The translations under genes were made by a program, and so were the position numbers. Shown here in pieces: positions 1 through 7,631 of a stretch of DNA of 64,000 nt. Below the pieces are notes generated by a model that did no database searches, was not told the origin of the DNA, and was given only the letters and a program-made list of their open reading frames with translations. The stretch lies in the NCBI RefSeq assembly GCF_000721235.1, contig NZ_JOFH01000014.1, forward strand, positions 1-64,000, given 5' to 3'. This DNA comes from Streptomyces olivaceus. GTDB taxonomy: Bacteria > Actinomycetota > Actinomycetes > Streptomycetales > Streptomycetaceae. How positions within the stretch are numbered: the stretch's first letter is position 1; each line of letters begins with the position of its first letter.

Positions 1-53
1 GCGGCGGGCGGCGGGGGGCTGGCGCGGCGGGCTGCGGGGGGCTCGGTCCGGTC

Positions 54-1166
54 TCAGGCCTCCGCGGCGGGCAGCAGGACCTCGAAGCGGCAGCCGCCCG
101 GGATGTTGCTCACCGTGGCCCGGCCGCGGTGGGCCTCGACGATGCCGCGGACGATGGCGAGGCCGAGGCCCGCTCCGGCCGGAGGGGTACGGGCGTGGGT
201 GCCGCGCCAGCCGGTGTCGAAGACCCGCGGCAGGTCCTCCTCGGGGATGCCGCCGCAGCCGTCGGTCACCGAGACCACCACGCCCTCGGCGGACCGCTCG
301 GCGGCGACCGCGACCGTGCCGTCGGCGGGCGTCCGGCGGATCGCGTTGACCAGCAGGTTGCCCAGGACCCGGCTCATCTCCTTGCCGTCCACCTCCACCG
401 GCACGGCCGCCACCGCGTCGCCGACCAGCCGTACGCCGTGCTCGCGCGCCAGCGGGTCCGCGCCCGCGAGGGCGTCGCCGACCAGGTCGTAGAGGGAGAT
501 CCGGGCCGGGGCGAGGGGGAGCGTGCCGGCGTGGATGCGGGAGAGTTCGAAGAGGTCGCCGACCATCTCGTTGAGGCGCTCCACCTCGGTGCGGATCTGC
601 CGCAGGTAGCGGTCGGGGTCGGCGGCGACGCCGTCCTCCAGCGCCTCGGACATGGCGCGCAGGCCGGCCAGCGGGGTGCGCAGGTCGTGCGAGATCCAGG
701 CGACCAGTTCGCGCCGGGAGGTCTCCAGGGCGCGTTCGCGTGCGCGGGACTCCGTGAGCCGGGCGCTGGTGGCCGCCAGTTCGCGGCTGAGCGCGTCGAG
801 TTCGGCGGTGGCCGGGACGGTGGGGGCCGCGTAGCCGCCGTCGTCGTCGAAGGAGCGGGCGGCGACGGCCAGTTCGCGGCTGCGGGCGACCACCCAGCGG
901 CCCAGGAGCAGCGCGGTGAGCAGGGAGACGACGGCCGCCATCGCCACGACCGTGGTGACGACGGACAGGTCGTGCGGGGACAGGAACATCGCCCAGGCGA
1001 CGGCGAGCGTGCCCGCGAGCATCGCGAGGACGGCGACCGCCGCCACCACCGCGAGCGACGCGGTCAGCGAACGCCGCCGGATCAGCCGCAGCACGGCCGC
1101 ACCGGCCAGGCCGGCGGCGACGGCACCGAGGAAGGCGTAGAGCGCGATGAGGAGCATGTCACGCAC
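54..1166 (-). CDS. Sensor histidine kinase (OmpR-type partner)
   Basis: Membrane sensor kinase that should autophosphorylate and pass phosphate to the regulator encoded just upstream. The N-terminus has three hydrophobic segments (about residues 5-27, 37-61, 67-92). A HisKA helix carries ISHDLRTPL with the phospho-acceptor His at about 160. The ATPase domain has the N box (NLLVNAIRR), a D-G-C-G-G G1 motif and GAGLGLAIV G2 motif. The start is GTG at 1166, two bases after the regulator's stop, so the pair is one translationally coupled operon; ATG at 1157 is an alternative. The extracytoplasmic part is very short, so a membrane-associated stimulus is inferred. The ligand is unknown. Confidence 0.93.
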   Translation of the reverse strand: MRDMLLIALYAFLGAVAAGLAGAAVLRLIRRRSLTASLAVVAAVAVLAMLAGTLAVAWAMFLSPHDLSVVTTVVAMAAVVSLLTALLLGRWVVARSRELAVAARSFDDDGGYAAPTVPATAELDALSRELAATSARLTESRARERALETSRRELVAWISHDLRTPLAGLRAMSEALEDGVAADPDRYLRQIRTEVERLNEMVGDLFELSRIHAGTLPLAPARISLYDLVGDALAGADPLAREHGVRLVGDAVAAVPVEVDGKEMSRVLGNLLVNAIRRTPADGTVAVAAERSAEGVVVSVTDGCGGIPEEDLPRVFDTGWRGTHARTPPAGAGLGLAIVRGIVEAHRGRATVSNIPGGCRFEVLLPAAEA

Positions 1167-1168
1167 GG

Positions 1169-2098
1169 TCAGCCCGTCTCCCGTCCGCCGCGTACGGCCG
1201 ACCCGTCGCGCCCTTCACGCCCGCCGCGTACGGCCGACCCGTCGCGCCCTTCGCACCCGCCACGTACGGCCGACCCGTCGCGCCCGTCGCGCCCGGCCGG
1301 GTCGAAGCGGTAGCCCACGCCCCACACGGTCTGGACGAGGGCGGGCCGTGCGGGGTCGTCCTCGACCTTGCCGCGCAGGCGCCGGACGTGGACGGTGACG
1401 GTGGACAGGTCGCCGAAGTCCCAGCCCCACACCTCCCGCATCAGCTCCTCCCGGGCGAAGGCCCGCCCGGGATGGCGCAGGAAGAAGGCCAGCAGGTCGA
1501 ACTCGCGCAGGGTGAGGGCGAGTTCCGTGCCGTCCTTGGTGGCCCGGCGGGCGGCCGGGTCGACGGCCAGACCGCCGGCCGACGGCGGACCCGCCTCGGC
1601 GGGCGGCCGGGCGCCGGGGGCGGGCCGGGTGCGGCGCAGTACGGACTCGACGCGCAGCACCAGCTCCCGCGGGCTGAACGGCTTGGTCACGTAGTCGTCC
1701 GCCCCGACCTCCAGGCCGAGGATGCGGTCGTCCTCGTCGCCGCGGGCGGTCAGCATGACCACCGGCACGGGCCCCGCGCCGCGCAGCCGCCGGCACACCT
1801 CCAGGCCGTCCATGCCGGGCAGCATCAGGTCGAGCACCACCAGGTCCGGCCGGTGCGCACCGGCCAGCTCCAGCGCGGTCGGACCGTCCCCGGCCCGGTC
1901 GACGACGTGCCCGGCACGCTCCAGGTAGCCGGCGACGACCTCGGCGACGGTGGGATCGTCGTCGACGACCAGGACGCGGGCGGGAGCGGGCGCGGGCGCG
2001 GCCGGGGACCCGCTCGGGGGCGGTTCCGCGGGGCGGCCCGAGGACCCCTCCGGCGGGCGTCCGCCCGGGGACGCGGGTTGGTACGGCTGCTGTGGCAT
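1169..2098 (-). CDS. OmpR/PhoB-family response regulator with C-terminal tandem repeat
   Basis: Two-component transcription regulator paired with the kinase directly downstream. A proline-rich N-terminal extension of about 40 residues precedes the receiver domain (RVLVVDDDPT), whose phospho-acceptor Asp lies in LDLMLPGMDG. A winged-helix domain follows (LTLREFDLLAFFLRHPGRAF ... WGVGYRF). After the normal end of the winged helix, the protein runs on into three copies of a 12-residue unit, GRDGSAVRGG plus two residues, encoded by a 36-bp tandem repeat. The start is ATG at 2098; an upstream in-frame extension would run into the divergent glycosyltransferase gene and is rejected. Length without the extensions is normal for the family. 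Confidence 0.93.
   Translation of the reverse strand: MPQQPYQPASPGGRPPEGSSGRPAEPPPSGSPAAPAPAPARVLVVDDDPTVAEVVAGYLERAGHVVDRAGDGPTALELAGAHRPDLVVLDLMLPGMDGLEVCRRLRGAGPVPVVMLTARGDEDDRILGLEVGADDYVTKPFSPRELVLRVESVLRRTRPAPGARPPAEAGPPSAGGLAVDPAARRATKDGTELALTLREFDLLAFFLRHPGRAFAREELMREVWGWDFGDLSTVTVHVRRLRGKVEDDPARPALVQTVWGVGYRFDPAGRDGRDGSAVRGGCEGRDGSAVRGGREGRDGSAVRGGRETG
1191..1298 (-). repeat. 36-bp tandem repeat, three copies, inside regulator 3' end
   Basis: Copies begin at 1191, 1227 and 1263 on the + strand with the core CGTACGGCCGACCCGTCGCG. The period of 36 bp keeps the reading frame and gives a 12-residue Gly/Arg/Asp-rich repeat at the C-terminus of the response regulator. Copies differ by only a few bases, so the expansion looks recent. 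Confidence 0.9.
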
Positions 2099-2209
2099 GC
2101 GTCCAGCGTCGCACCGCGTGGCCGCGGAAGGTGCCGCCCGGGGACACCCGGAGGCGCGACGTCCGAGTTTCGTAAGGAGCGGGAGCCCGGTTCGTCCGTT
2201 TTCTGCTCG

Positions 2210-2222
2210 TAGGGTGAAAGCC
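2210..2222 (+). promoter_or_regulatory. Likely -10 box for a leaderless glycosyltransferase transcript
   Basis: TAGGGT at 2210-2215 resembles a Streptomyces -10 hexamer and lies seven bases before the GTG at 2223. This spacing is typical of leaderless genes. No convincing -35 is visible. Confidence 0.4.
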
Positions 2223-2948
2223 GTGACTCTCTCACCCCCTCCCGACGTCGACGTCGTACTCCCGTGCCTGGACGAGGCCGGGGCCCTCCCCTGGGTCCTG
2301 GCCCGCATCCCGGACGGGTGGCGGGCGCTCGTCGTCGACAACGGTTCCACCGACGGCTCGGCGGACGTCGCCCGCGCGCACGGTGCCACGGTCGTGACCG
2401 AGTCGCGCCGCGGCTTCGGCGCCGCCTGCCACGCCGGGCTGCGCGCCGCCACCGCCGACGTCGTCTGCTTCTGCGACTGCGACGCCTCCCTCGACCCGTC
2501 CCTGCTGACGCCCTTCGTCGAGGAGGTCCGCGCCGGCACGGCCGACCTGGTGCTCGGCCGCCGGCGCCCCGAGGGCCGCGGCGCCTGGCCCGCGCACGCC
2601 CGCGCCGGCAACATCGCCCTCGCGCGGATGCTGCGCCGCCGTACCGGCCTCGGCCTGCACGACCTCGGTCCGCTGCGCGCCGCCCGCCGCGAGGCGCTGC
2701 TCGGCCTCGGCCTCACCGACCGGCGCAGCGGCTACCCGCTGCAGATGGTGGTGCGGGCCGCCGACGCGGGCTGGCGGGTCACCGAGCACGACGTCCCGTA
2801 CCTGCCCCGCACCGGCGCCTCCAAGGTGACGGGTACCTGGCGCGGCACCTGGCACGCGGTACGGGACATGCGCCGCGTCCTGGCCGAGGCGCCGGCCGTC
2901 CGCGCCGAGGCCGGCGCGGACGACAGCGAGGGGAGCCGCGTCCGGTGA
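2223..2948 (+). CDS. Glycosyltransferase family 2 (polyprenyl-phosphate sugar synthase-like)
   Basis: Probably transfers a sugar from an NDP-sugar to an acceptor such as polyprenyl phosphate on the cytoplasmic face. The sequence shows the GT-A start DVVLPCLDEAGALPWVLARI, the nucleotide-binding VVDNGSTDGSADVA segment and an acidic metal-binding motif CDCDASLD. No long C-terminal membrane region is present, so it is a short soluble form of about 241 residues. GTG 2223 is chosen because a -10-like box sits seven bases upstream; GTG 2214 is an alternative. Its stop overlaps the next gene's GTG (GTGA), making it first in an operon with a DUF2064 protein and a methyltransferase. The substrate is not known. 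Confidence 0.88.
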   Translation: MTLSPPPDVDVVLPCLDEAGALPWVLARIPDGWRALVVDNGSTDGSADVARAHGATVVTESRRGFGAACHAGLRAATADVVCFCDCDASLDPSLLTPFVEEVRAGTADLVLGRRRPEGRGAWPAHARAGNIALARMLRRRTGLGLHDLGPLRAARREALLGLGLTDRRSGYPLQMVVRAADAGWRVTEHDVPYLPRTGASKVTGTWRGTWHAVRDMRRVLAEAPAVRAEAGADDSEGSRVR

Positions 2949-3613
2949 CCGCCACGACCACCCTCCTCGTCATCGCCAAGGAGCCGCGCCCCGGCCGGGT
3001 CAAGACCCGGCTCACCCCGCCCTTCACCCCCGCCGAGGCCGCCGCCCTGGCCGAGGCCTCCCTTGCCGACACCCTGCGCGCCGTGGCCGCGACGCCCGCG
3101 CGCCGCCGGGTCCTGGTGCTCGCCGGTGAGCCGGGCCCCTGGCTGCCGCCCGGCTTCGACGTCGTACCGCAGTGCGCGGGCGGCCTCGACGAGCGGCTCG
3201 CCGACGCGTTCGCCGGGTGCGGGGGGCCCGCCCTGCTGATCGGGATGGACACGCCGCAGGTGACGCCGGACCTGCTCGACGTCAACTTCGCCGGCTGCGA
3301 CGCGTACTTCGGTCCGGCCGAGGACGGCGGCTTCTGGGCCCTCGGCCTGTCCCGCCCCGAACCGGCCCTGCTGCGGGGCGTGCCCATGTCGTCGCCGGTG
3401 ACGGGGGCCGTGCAGCGCGAACGGCTCCTCGCGGCCGGGCTGCGGGTGCGCGAACTGCCGCCGCTGCGCGACGTCGACACCGCCGCCGACGCGCGGGCCG
3501 TCGCCGGACTCGCCCCGCACGGCCGGTTCGCCGCCCGGCTGGCGGCGTGCACGGCGGCCGGGGAACAGCGCGCGGCGTGTACGCCGGCCGGGGAACAGCG
3601 AGCCGCCCGGTGA
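2945..3613 (+). CDS. DUF2064 / TIGR04282-family glycosyltransferase-like protein
   Basis: GT-A-fold nucleotidyl/glycosyl-transferase-like protein of the family often labelled arsenosugar biosynthesis glycosyltransferase. Family marks are LLVIAKEPRPGRVKTRLTPP at the N-terminus and LIGMDTPQVTPDLLDVNFAG in the middle. It starts at GTG 2945, overlapping the stop of the GT2 gene by four bases, and its own stop overlaps the next start (GTGA). The last 20 residues are two copies of a decapeptide (CTAAGEQRAA / CTPAGEQRAA), from a 30-bp duplication outside the conserved domain. No arsenic genes are visible nearby, so the family label should not be taken as function. Confidence 0.85.
   Translation: MTATTTLLVIAKEPRPGRVKTRLTPPFTPAEAAALAEASLADTLRAVAATPARRRVLVLAGEPGPWLPPGFDVVPQCAGGLDERLADAFAGCGGPALLIGMDTPQVTPDLLDVNFAGCDAYFGPAEDGGFWALGLSRPEPALLRGVPMSSPVTGAVQRERLLAAGLRVRELPPLRDVDTAADARAVAGLAPHGRFAARLAACTAAGEQRAACTPAGEQRAAR
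3543..3600 (+). repeat. 30-bp direct duplication in DUF2064 gene 3' end
   Basis: Copies 3543-3570 and 3573-3600 have a 30-bp period and differ at two positions. The frame is kept, so the protein gains ten residues at its C-terminus. Confidence 0.85.
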
Positions 3614-4407
3614 AGGGCGCGGCACGTCTCGACCCCGGCCCGGCCACCGCCCCGCACGCCGCTCCGCGCGCCTGGGAGGCCTCCGACCCGTACGCCGCCG
3701 CGCTGCGGGCCGGCCGCGGGCCGCTGTTCCTGCGGCGCACCGACGGCTGGCTGCTGCCGCTCGACGTGGAGCGGTGGTGCGCGCGGGCCGACACCGCCGA
3801 CCTGGAGGTCCTCGACCGGTGCGAGGGCGCCGTGCTCGACGTGGGCTGCGGACCGGGCCGGCTGGTGGCGGAACTCGCCGCCCGGGGCCGCACCGTCCTC
3901 GGCATCGACGTCAGCGAGGCCGCCGTCGCCCGCACCGTGCGGACCGGGGGCCAGTCGCTGCGCCGCTCCGTCTTCGAGGCGCTGCCCGGCGAGGGGCGCT
4001 GGGACACCGTCCTCCTCATGGACGGCAACGTCGGCATCGGCGGCGACCCCCGCGCCCTGCTCGCCCGCGTCGCCGACCTCCTCGCCCCCGGCGGCCTGCT
4101 GATCGCCGAGACGGCACCGGGGGACGTCGACGAACGCGCCCAGGTGCAGGTCGTCGACGTCACCGACGGCCACGCGCCCGGCACCACCTTCCCGTGGGCG
4201 CGGACCGGCACCCGTGCCCTGCTCCGGCACGCGGGCGCCGCGGGCTGGGAAGGGGCCGGTCAGTGGAGGTCGGGCGAGCGCCGCTTCGTCGCGCTGCGCA
4301 GCACCCGCAGGGCGAGCAGCAGCGCAGAGCCGCCGAACAACGCCGCCGTGATGAGCAGCCAGCGGCCGAGGAACCCGTCCGACGACAGCGCGGTGGCCGA
4401 CCGGTAA
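3610..4407 (+). CDS. Class I SAM-dependent methyltransferase
   Basis: Third gene of the GT2/DUF2064 operon, starting at GTG 3610 over the previous stop. Rossmann methyltransferase motif I reads VLDVGCGPGRLVAEL, followed by the acidic post-I LGIDVSEAAV and motif IV-like DTVLLMDGNVG. It should methylate a product or intermediate made by the two upstream transferases; the substrate cannot be read. The last 50 residues lie in a 148-bp overlap with the convergent membrane-protein gene on the other strand, and are low-complexity (RRASSSAEPPNNAAV). The true methyltransferase fold seems complete before this point, so the tail may be non-conserved. Confidence 0.85.
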   Translation: MKGAARLDPGPATAPHAAPRAWEASDPYAAALRAGRGPLFLRRTDGWLLPLDVERWCARADTADLEVLDRCEGAVLDVGCGPGRLVAELAARGRTVLGIDVSEAAVARTVRTGGQSLRRSVFEALPGEGRWDTVLLMDGNVGIGGDPRALLARVADLLAPGGLLIAETAPGDVDERAQVQVVDVTDGHAPGTTFPWARTGTRALLRHAGAAGWEGAGQWRSGERRFVALRSTRRASSSAEPPNNAAVMSSQRPRNPSDDSAVADR

Positions 4408-4790
4408 CGCTCCTCCACCCGGCCGCTGATCAGCGGGAACCACACGAGCAGCAGCAGCGCGGAGAACGCGGCCGGGACCCGCACGTACAGCACCCACGCA
4501 CGGCGGCGCACCGCCCCCAGCCCGCGTACGACGGCCCGGTCCGCCACCGCGTACAGCGGCAGCAGCACCAGGTCGTGCAGCAGCGCCGCCCCCACGAACC
4601 ACAGCAGCACGCCCACCCGGTCGCCGTCGAGCAGCCGCACCCCGGCGTATCCCGCGAGCGCGAACGAGCAGCAGAGCAGGAGGATCTGGACGGGACTGCC
4701 GGTCAGGGACCGCAAGGACGGCCTCGGTGGACGGGGCCTGGGCCTGCGTACGAGGTTCGTCCCAGCCCTGTTCGTCCCAGCCCTGTTCAT
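4260..4790 (-). CDS. Small four-helix membrane protein, partner of Mo oxidoreductase
   Basis: Unrecognised integral membrane protein of 176 residues. After a basic, Pro-rich N-terminus there are about four hydrophobic segments (ILLLCCSFALAGYAGVRLL; LLWFVGAALLHDLVLLPLYA; VPAAFSALLLLVWFPLI; WLLITAALFGGSALLLALRV). Its ATG overlaps the TGA of the molybdopterin oxidoreductase gene (ATGA), which implies coupled expression and perhaps a membrane anchor or accessory role. The start codon falls inside the third copy of a 15-bp tandem repeat. The 3' 148 bp overlap the convergent methyltransferase gene. Function is unknown. Confidence 0.75.
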   Translation of the reverse strand: MNRAGTNRAGTNLVRRPRPRPPRPSLRSLTGSPVQILLLCCSFALAGYAGVRLLDGDRVGVLLWFVGAALLHDLVLLPLYAVADRAVVRGLGAVRRRAWVLYVRVPAAFSALLLLVWFPLISGRVEERYRSATALSSDGFLGRWLLITAALFGGSALLLALRVLRSATKRRSPDLH

Positions 4791-4799
4791 GCCAGCCCT
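4755..4799. repeat. 15-bp tandem repeat across a start codon, three copies
   Basis: Units at 4755-4769, 4770-4784 and 4785-4799 (GTTCGTCCCAGCCCT; the third has two changes). They encode the repeated AGTNR at the N-terminus of the small membrane protein; the ATG of that gene and the TGA of the preceding gene both lie in the third unit. Confidence 0.88.
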
Positions 4800-6106
4800 C
4801 CGAAGGTCATCCGGGCCACCCACTTGGTGTTGAGCACGCCGGGTGCGGCCGGCACGATGATCCGCGCCGGGTAGCCGTGGTCCGGGCTCAGCGTCCCGCC
4901 GTTGACGGACAGGGCGAGCAGGGAGCGCGGGTCGGCCACCTGGTTGGCGCGCAGCGCGCCGTGCCGGAAGGAACCGGCGCGCTGGAGCGACTCGACGAAC
5001 ACGTCCGGCGGATCGCCGTCGAAGCCGACGAGCGCGGCGAGGTCCCGCAACCGCACCCCGCGCCACGCCTGGTCGGCGGTCGACCACCCCTCGACGCACG
5101 CGATGGGCAGCGCCGCGCCGTGCTGCCGCATCCGCAGCAGGTCGGCGCGGGCGAGGCGGACCGTGCCGGTGCGGCCCGCGACCACGAGCCGCCACGCCTC
5201 CTCGCCGGTCTCGGCGGGGTCGATGCCCGCGTAGGCGGCGGTCTTGTTGATCTGGAAGCCGTTCGGGCCGCCGCCCGGTTCGGCCCCGCCGTGCGGCGCG
5301 AGCAGCGCCGTCGAGCGCAGCGGCCCGTCGAAGGAGCGCCCGGCGCTGGTGACGAGGAGCAGCAGCGAGCCCCCGCCGACCGCCCACAGCGCCCCGCGCC
5401 GCGACACGGTCGGCGCGTCGGGCGCGGGCGCCACGAGATCGTCCGCCGCCTGGCCCGCCGTCTGATCCGACGTCCGGTCCGCGGCCCGGTCCGCGGCCTG
5501 GTCCGCCGCGTCCGGGTGCCGCCGCCGCGCGTCGCGCATGCTGCGTACGGTGCGCACCGCGGCCGGCGTCTTCAGCGCGGCGTGCGCGAGGAAGGCGGCG
5601 AAGAAGACCCACGCCCCGTAGAAGTGCAGCGGGTAGAAGGAGCCGGGGAAGACGTAGTCCAGCTGGACGTTGAGCACCCCGGTCACGAACACGAACAGCG
5701 CGCCGCCGACCAGCAGCAGCAGCGAGATCCGCTCCAGCGCGTGGGCGAGCGACCGCACCGGCGGCAGCGTGAACAGCCTCGGCACCACCGACCAGAGCTT
5801 GGCGAGGAGCACCGGGATCAGGGCCAGCCCGAGGGTGACGTGCACGCCCTGGGTGAGGCGGTACAGCCAGGTCGGGTCGGTCGGCCAGGAGAAGAGGTAG
5901 AAGCCGAGGATCCCCTTGTCCGGCGTCTTGTCGTTGACCGGGGACAGCCCCGGGTTGTAGGCGGCGTACGAGAGCAGCCCCGTCACGAACAGGACGGGGA
6001 CGCCGACGAGGAGGACGAGGCCGAGCACGGAGGTGAACCGGGGACCGCGCAGGGGACTGCGCCAGAAACCCGGCGAAGAGGGAAGCCGTGAGGCGAGGTC
6101 GCGCAT
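4787..6106 (-). CDS. Membrane molybdopterin-dependent oxidoreductase (cytochrome b561-like N-terminus)
   Basis: Fusion of a four-helix membrane domain (about residues 20-180) to a sulfite-oxidase-type molybdopterin domain (about 250-435). The membrane part has His residues in helices (TQGVHVTLGL, YPLHFYGAWVFFAAFLAHAA) that could ligate haem b. The catalytic domain has the Mo-binding Cys in LPIACVEGWSTADQAWRGV and the C-terminal HGYPARIIVPAAPG and TKWVARM segments. No twin-Arg signal is seen, so the enzyme is anchored by its own helices. It probably oxidises or reduces a small or protein substrate and passes electrons to the quinone pool. The ATG at 6106 begins just before the first helix. The small membrane protein follows with ATGA overlap. 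Confidence 0.88.
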   Translation of the reverse strand: MRDLASRLPSSPGFWRSPLRGPRFTSVLGLVLLVGVPVLFVTGLLSYAAYNPGLSPVNDKTPDKGILGFYLFSWPTDPTWLYRLTQGVHVTLGLALIPVLLAKLWSVVPRLFTLPPVRSLAHALERISLLLLVGGALFVFVTGVLNVQLDYVFPGSFYPLHFYGAWVFFAAFLAHAALKTPAAVRTVRSMRDARRRHPDAADQAADRAADRTSDQTAGQAADDLVAPAPDAPTVSRRGALWAVGGGSLLLLVTSAGRSFDGPLRSTALLAPHGGAEPGGGPNGFQINKTAAYAGIDPAETGEEAWRLVVAGRTGTVRLARADLLRMRQHGAALPIACVEGWSTADQAWRGVRLRDLAALVGFDGDPPDVFVESLQRAGSFRHGALRANQVADPRSLLALSVNGGTLSPDHGYPARIIVPAAPGVLNTKWVARMTFGGLA

Positions 6107-6219
6107 GTGCCGACCGTAGGCAGCGGCCGGCTGCCGAAAGGGTCCGCGACTCGTGACGAAACGCTGACGTCCGCCGCGTGCACCACAGCGCGCACGGCCT
6201 CCCGGCCTACGGTGCCGAG

Positions 6220-7560
6220 GTGACCCGCCTCCGCTCCGTCCGCCGCGACCTGTACGCCGCACTGACCGCCGCGCTCCTCGTGACGGCCGCCATCCTCGTC
6301 GGCCGGTACGTGTACACGTACGACGATCTGATCGTCGGCTGGCCACCCCTACTGGGCCGTTGGGACCCCCACCTCGGCCCCGGCACCCCGGCCGCCGTCC
6401 TGGTGGCGGTGGCGGTGGTGGCCTACGGTCCGTCCGTCGCCGCCCGCCTGCCGTGGCGGGCGCTGCCGCCCGCGGCCTGGGGCGCGTCGATGGCCTGGAT
6501 CTGGTCCCTCGCCCTGATCGACGGCTGGCGCCAGGGCATCGCCGTCCGGCTCACCACGCCCAACGAGTACCTCACCGTCATCGACCGCTGGCACGACATC
6601 CCGGCGACCCTGCGCGACTTCACCGCGCACATCCTGATCCACTCCCCCGACAACTGGCCCGCCCACGTCGCCGGCCACCCTCCGGCGGCCACGCTCACCT
6701 TCGTGCTGCTCGACCGGATCGGGCTGGGCGGCGGAGCCTGGGCCGGGGTCTGGTGCATCACCCTGGGGTCGGCGGGGTGCGTGGCGGTCCTGGTGACGAT
6801 CCGCGCCCTGGCCGGGGAGCACCTCGCGCGCCGGGCGGCGCCCTTCCTCGTCCTCGCCCCGGCGGCGGTCTGGCTCGGCACGTCGGCCGACGCGTACTTC
6901 GCGGCGGTCGCCGCCTGGGCCGTCGCGCTGCTCGCCCTCGCCGTCACCGGCCGCTCCCTGTGGTGGGCGGCGGGCTCGGGCCTCCTCTTCGGCCTGACCT
7001 GCTTCCTCTCCTACGGCCTCACGCTCTTCGCGGTGATCGCGGCGGCGGTCCTGCTCCTCGGCCGGCGCGGCGTCCGGCAGCGGCCGGTGCTGTTCGTGCC
7101 GCTGCTGGCGGGGGCGGCGGTGGTGCCGGTGGCCTTCACGGCGGCGGGCTTCGACTGGTGGGAGGCGTACCACCTCCTGGTCACCCGCTACTACGAGGGC
7201 GCCGCCGCCGTCCGCCCCTACGAGTACTGGGTCTGGGCCAACCTCGCCTGCACGGTGCTCATCACGGGCCTGGCGACGGCGCCGGGCCTGCGCCGGACGG
7301 GGGGCGTCCTGCTACGGTGGCGCACCGCCGCCGCGCCCCCGGAGACCCTCCGCCTCGCCTTCCTGGTCGCCGCCGCGCTGCTCGCCCTGCTGGCCGCCGA
7401 CCTCTCCGGCATGAGCAAGGCGGAGACGGAACGCATCTGGCTCCCCTTCGCCCTGTGGCTCCTCCCCTCCTGCGCCTTCCTCCCCCGCCCCCGCGCCTGG
7501 CTCGCGGCCCAGGCGGTACTGCCGCTGCTCCTCAACCACCTGGTGGCGACGGGTTGGTGA
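6220..7560 (+). CDS. Polytopic membrane protein, GT-C glycosyltransferase-like
   Basis: Large integral membrane protein with about ten to twelve hydrophobic segments. A long loop after the third helix (LTTPNEYLTVIDRWHDI ... DNWPAHVAGHPPAATLTFV) holds acidic residues and an H-P-P motif, as in lipid-linked-sugar GT-C transferases. I infer a polyprenyl-phosphate-sugar-dependent transferase that would use the product of the GT2 enzyme encoded at 2223-2948. GTG 6220 is preferred: TACGGT at 6208-6213 is a -10-like box at leaderless spacing. GTG 6178 would add 14 non-hydrophobic residues. It is divergent from the molybdoenzyme gene. Family assignment is tentative. Confidence 0.75.
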   Translation: MTRLRSVRRDLYAALTAALLVTAAILVGRYVYTYDDLIVGWPPLLGRWDPHLGPGTPAAVLVAVAVVAYGPSVAARLPWRALPPAAWGASMAWIWSLALIDGWRQGIAVRLTTPNEYLTVIDRWHDIPATLRDFTAHILIHSPDNWPAHVAGHPPAATLTFVLLDRIGLGGGAWAGVWCITLGSAGCVAVLVTIRALAGEHLARRAAPFLVLAPAAVWLGTSADAYFAAVAAWAVALLALAVTGRSLWWAAGSGLLFGLTCFLSYGLTLFAVIAAAVLLLGRRGVRQRPVLFVPLLAGAAVVPVAFTAAGFDWWEAYHLLVTRYYEGAAAVRPYEYWVWANLACTVLITGLATAPGLRRTGGVLLRWRTAAAPPETLRLAFLVAAALLALLAADLSGMSKAETERIWLPFALWLLPSCAFLPRPRAWLAAQAVLPLLLNHLVATGW

Positions 7561-7631
7561 GGCAGCCGGCCCGGTACCGATACAGATCACGCCGTACTGG
7601 TTCACGCAGTGGACTTGCATAGTCGCTGTAC

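Noticed and set aside
2945..3613. Arsenosugar biosynthesis role for the DUF2064 protein
   Set aside because: The label belongs to some family members near arsenic genes; no arsenic methyltransferase, sensor or pump is seen here.
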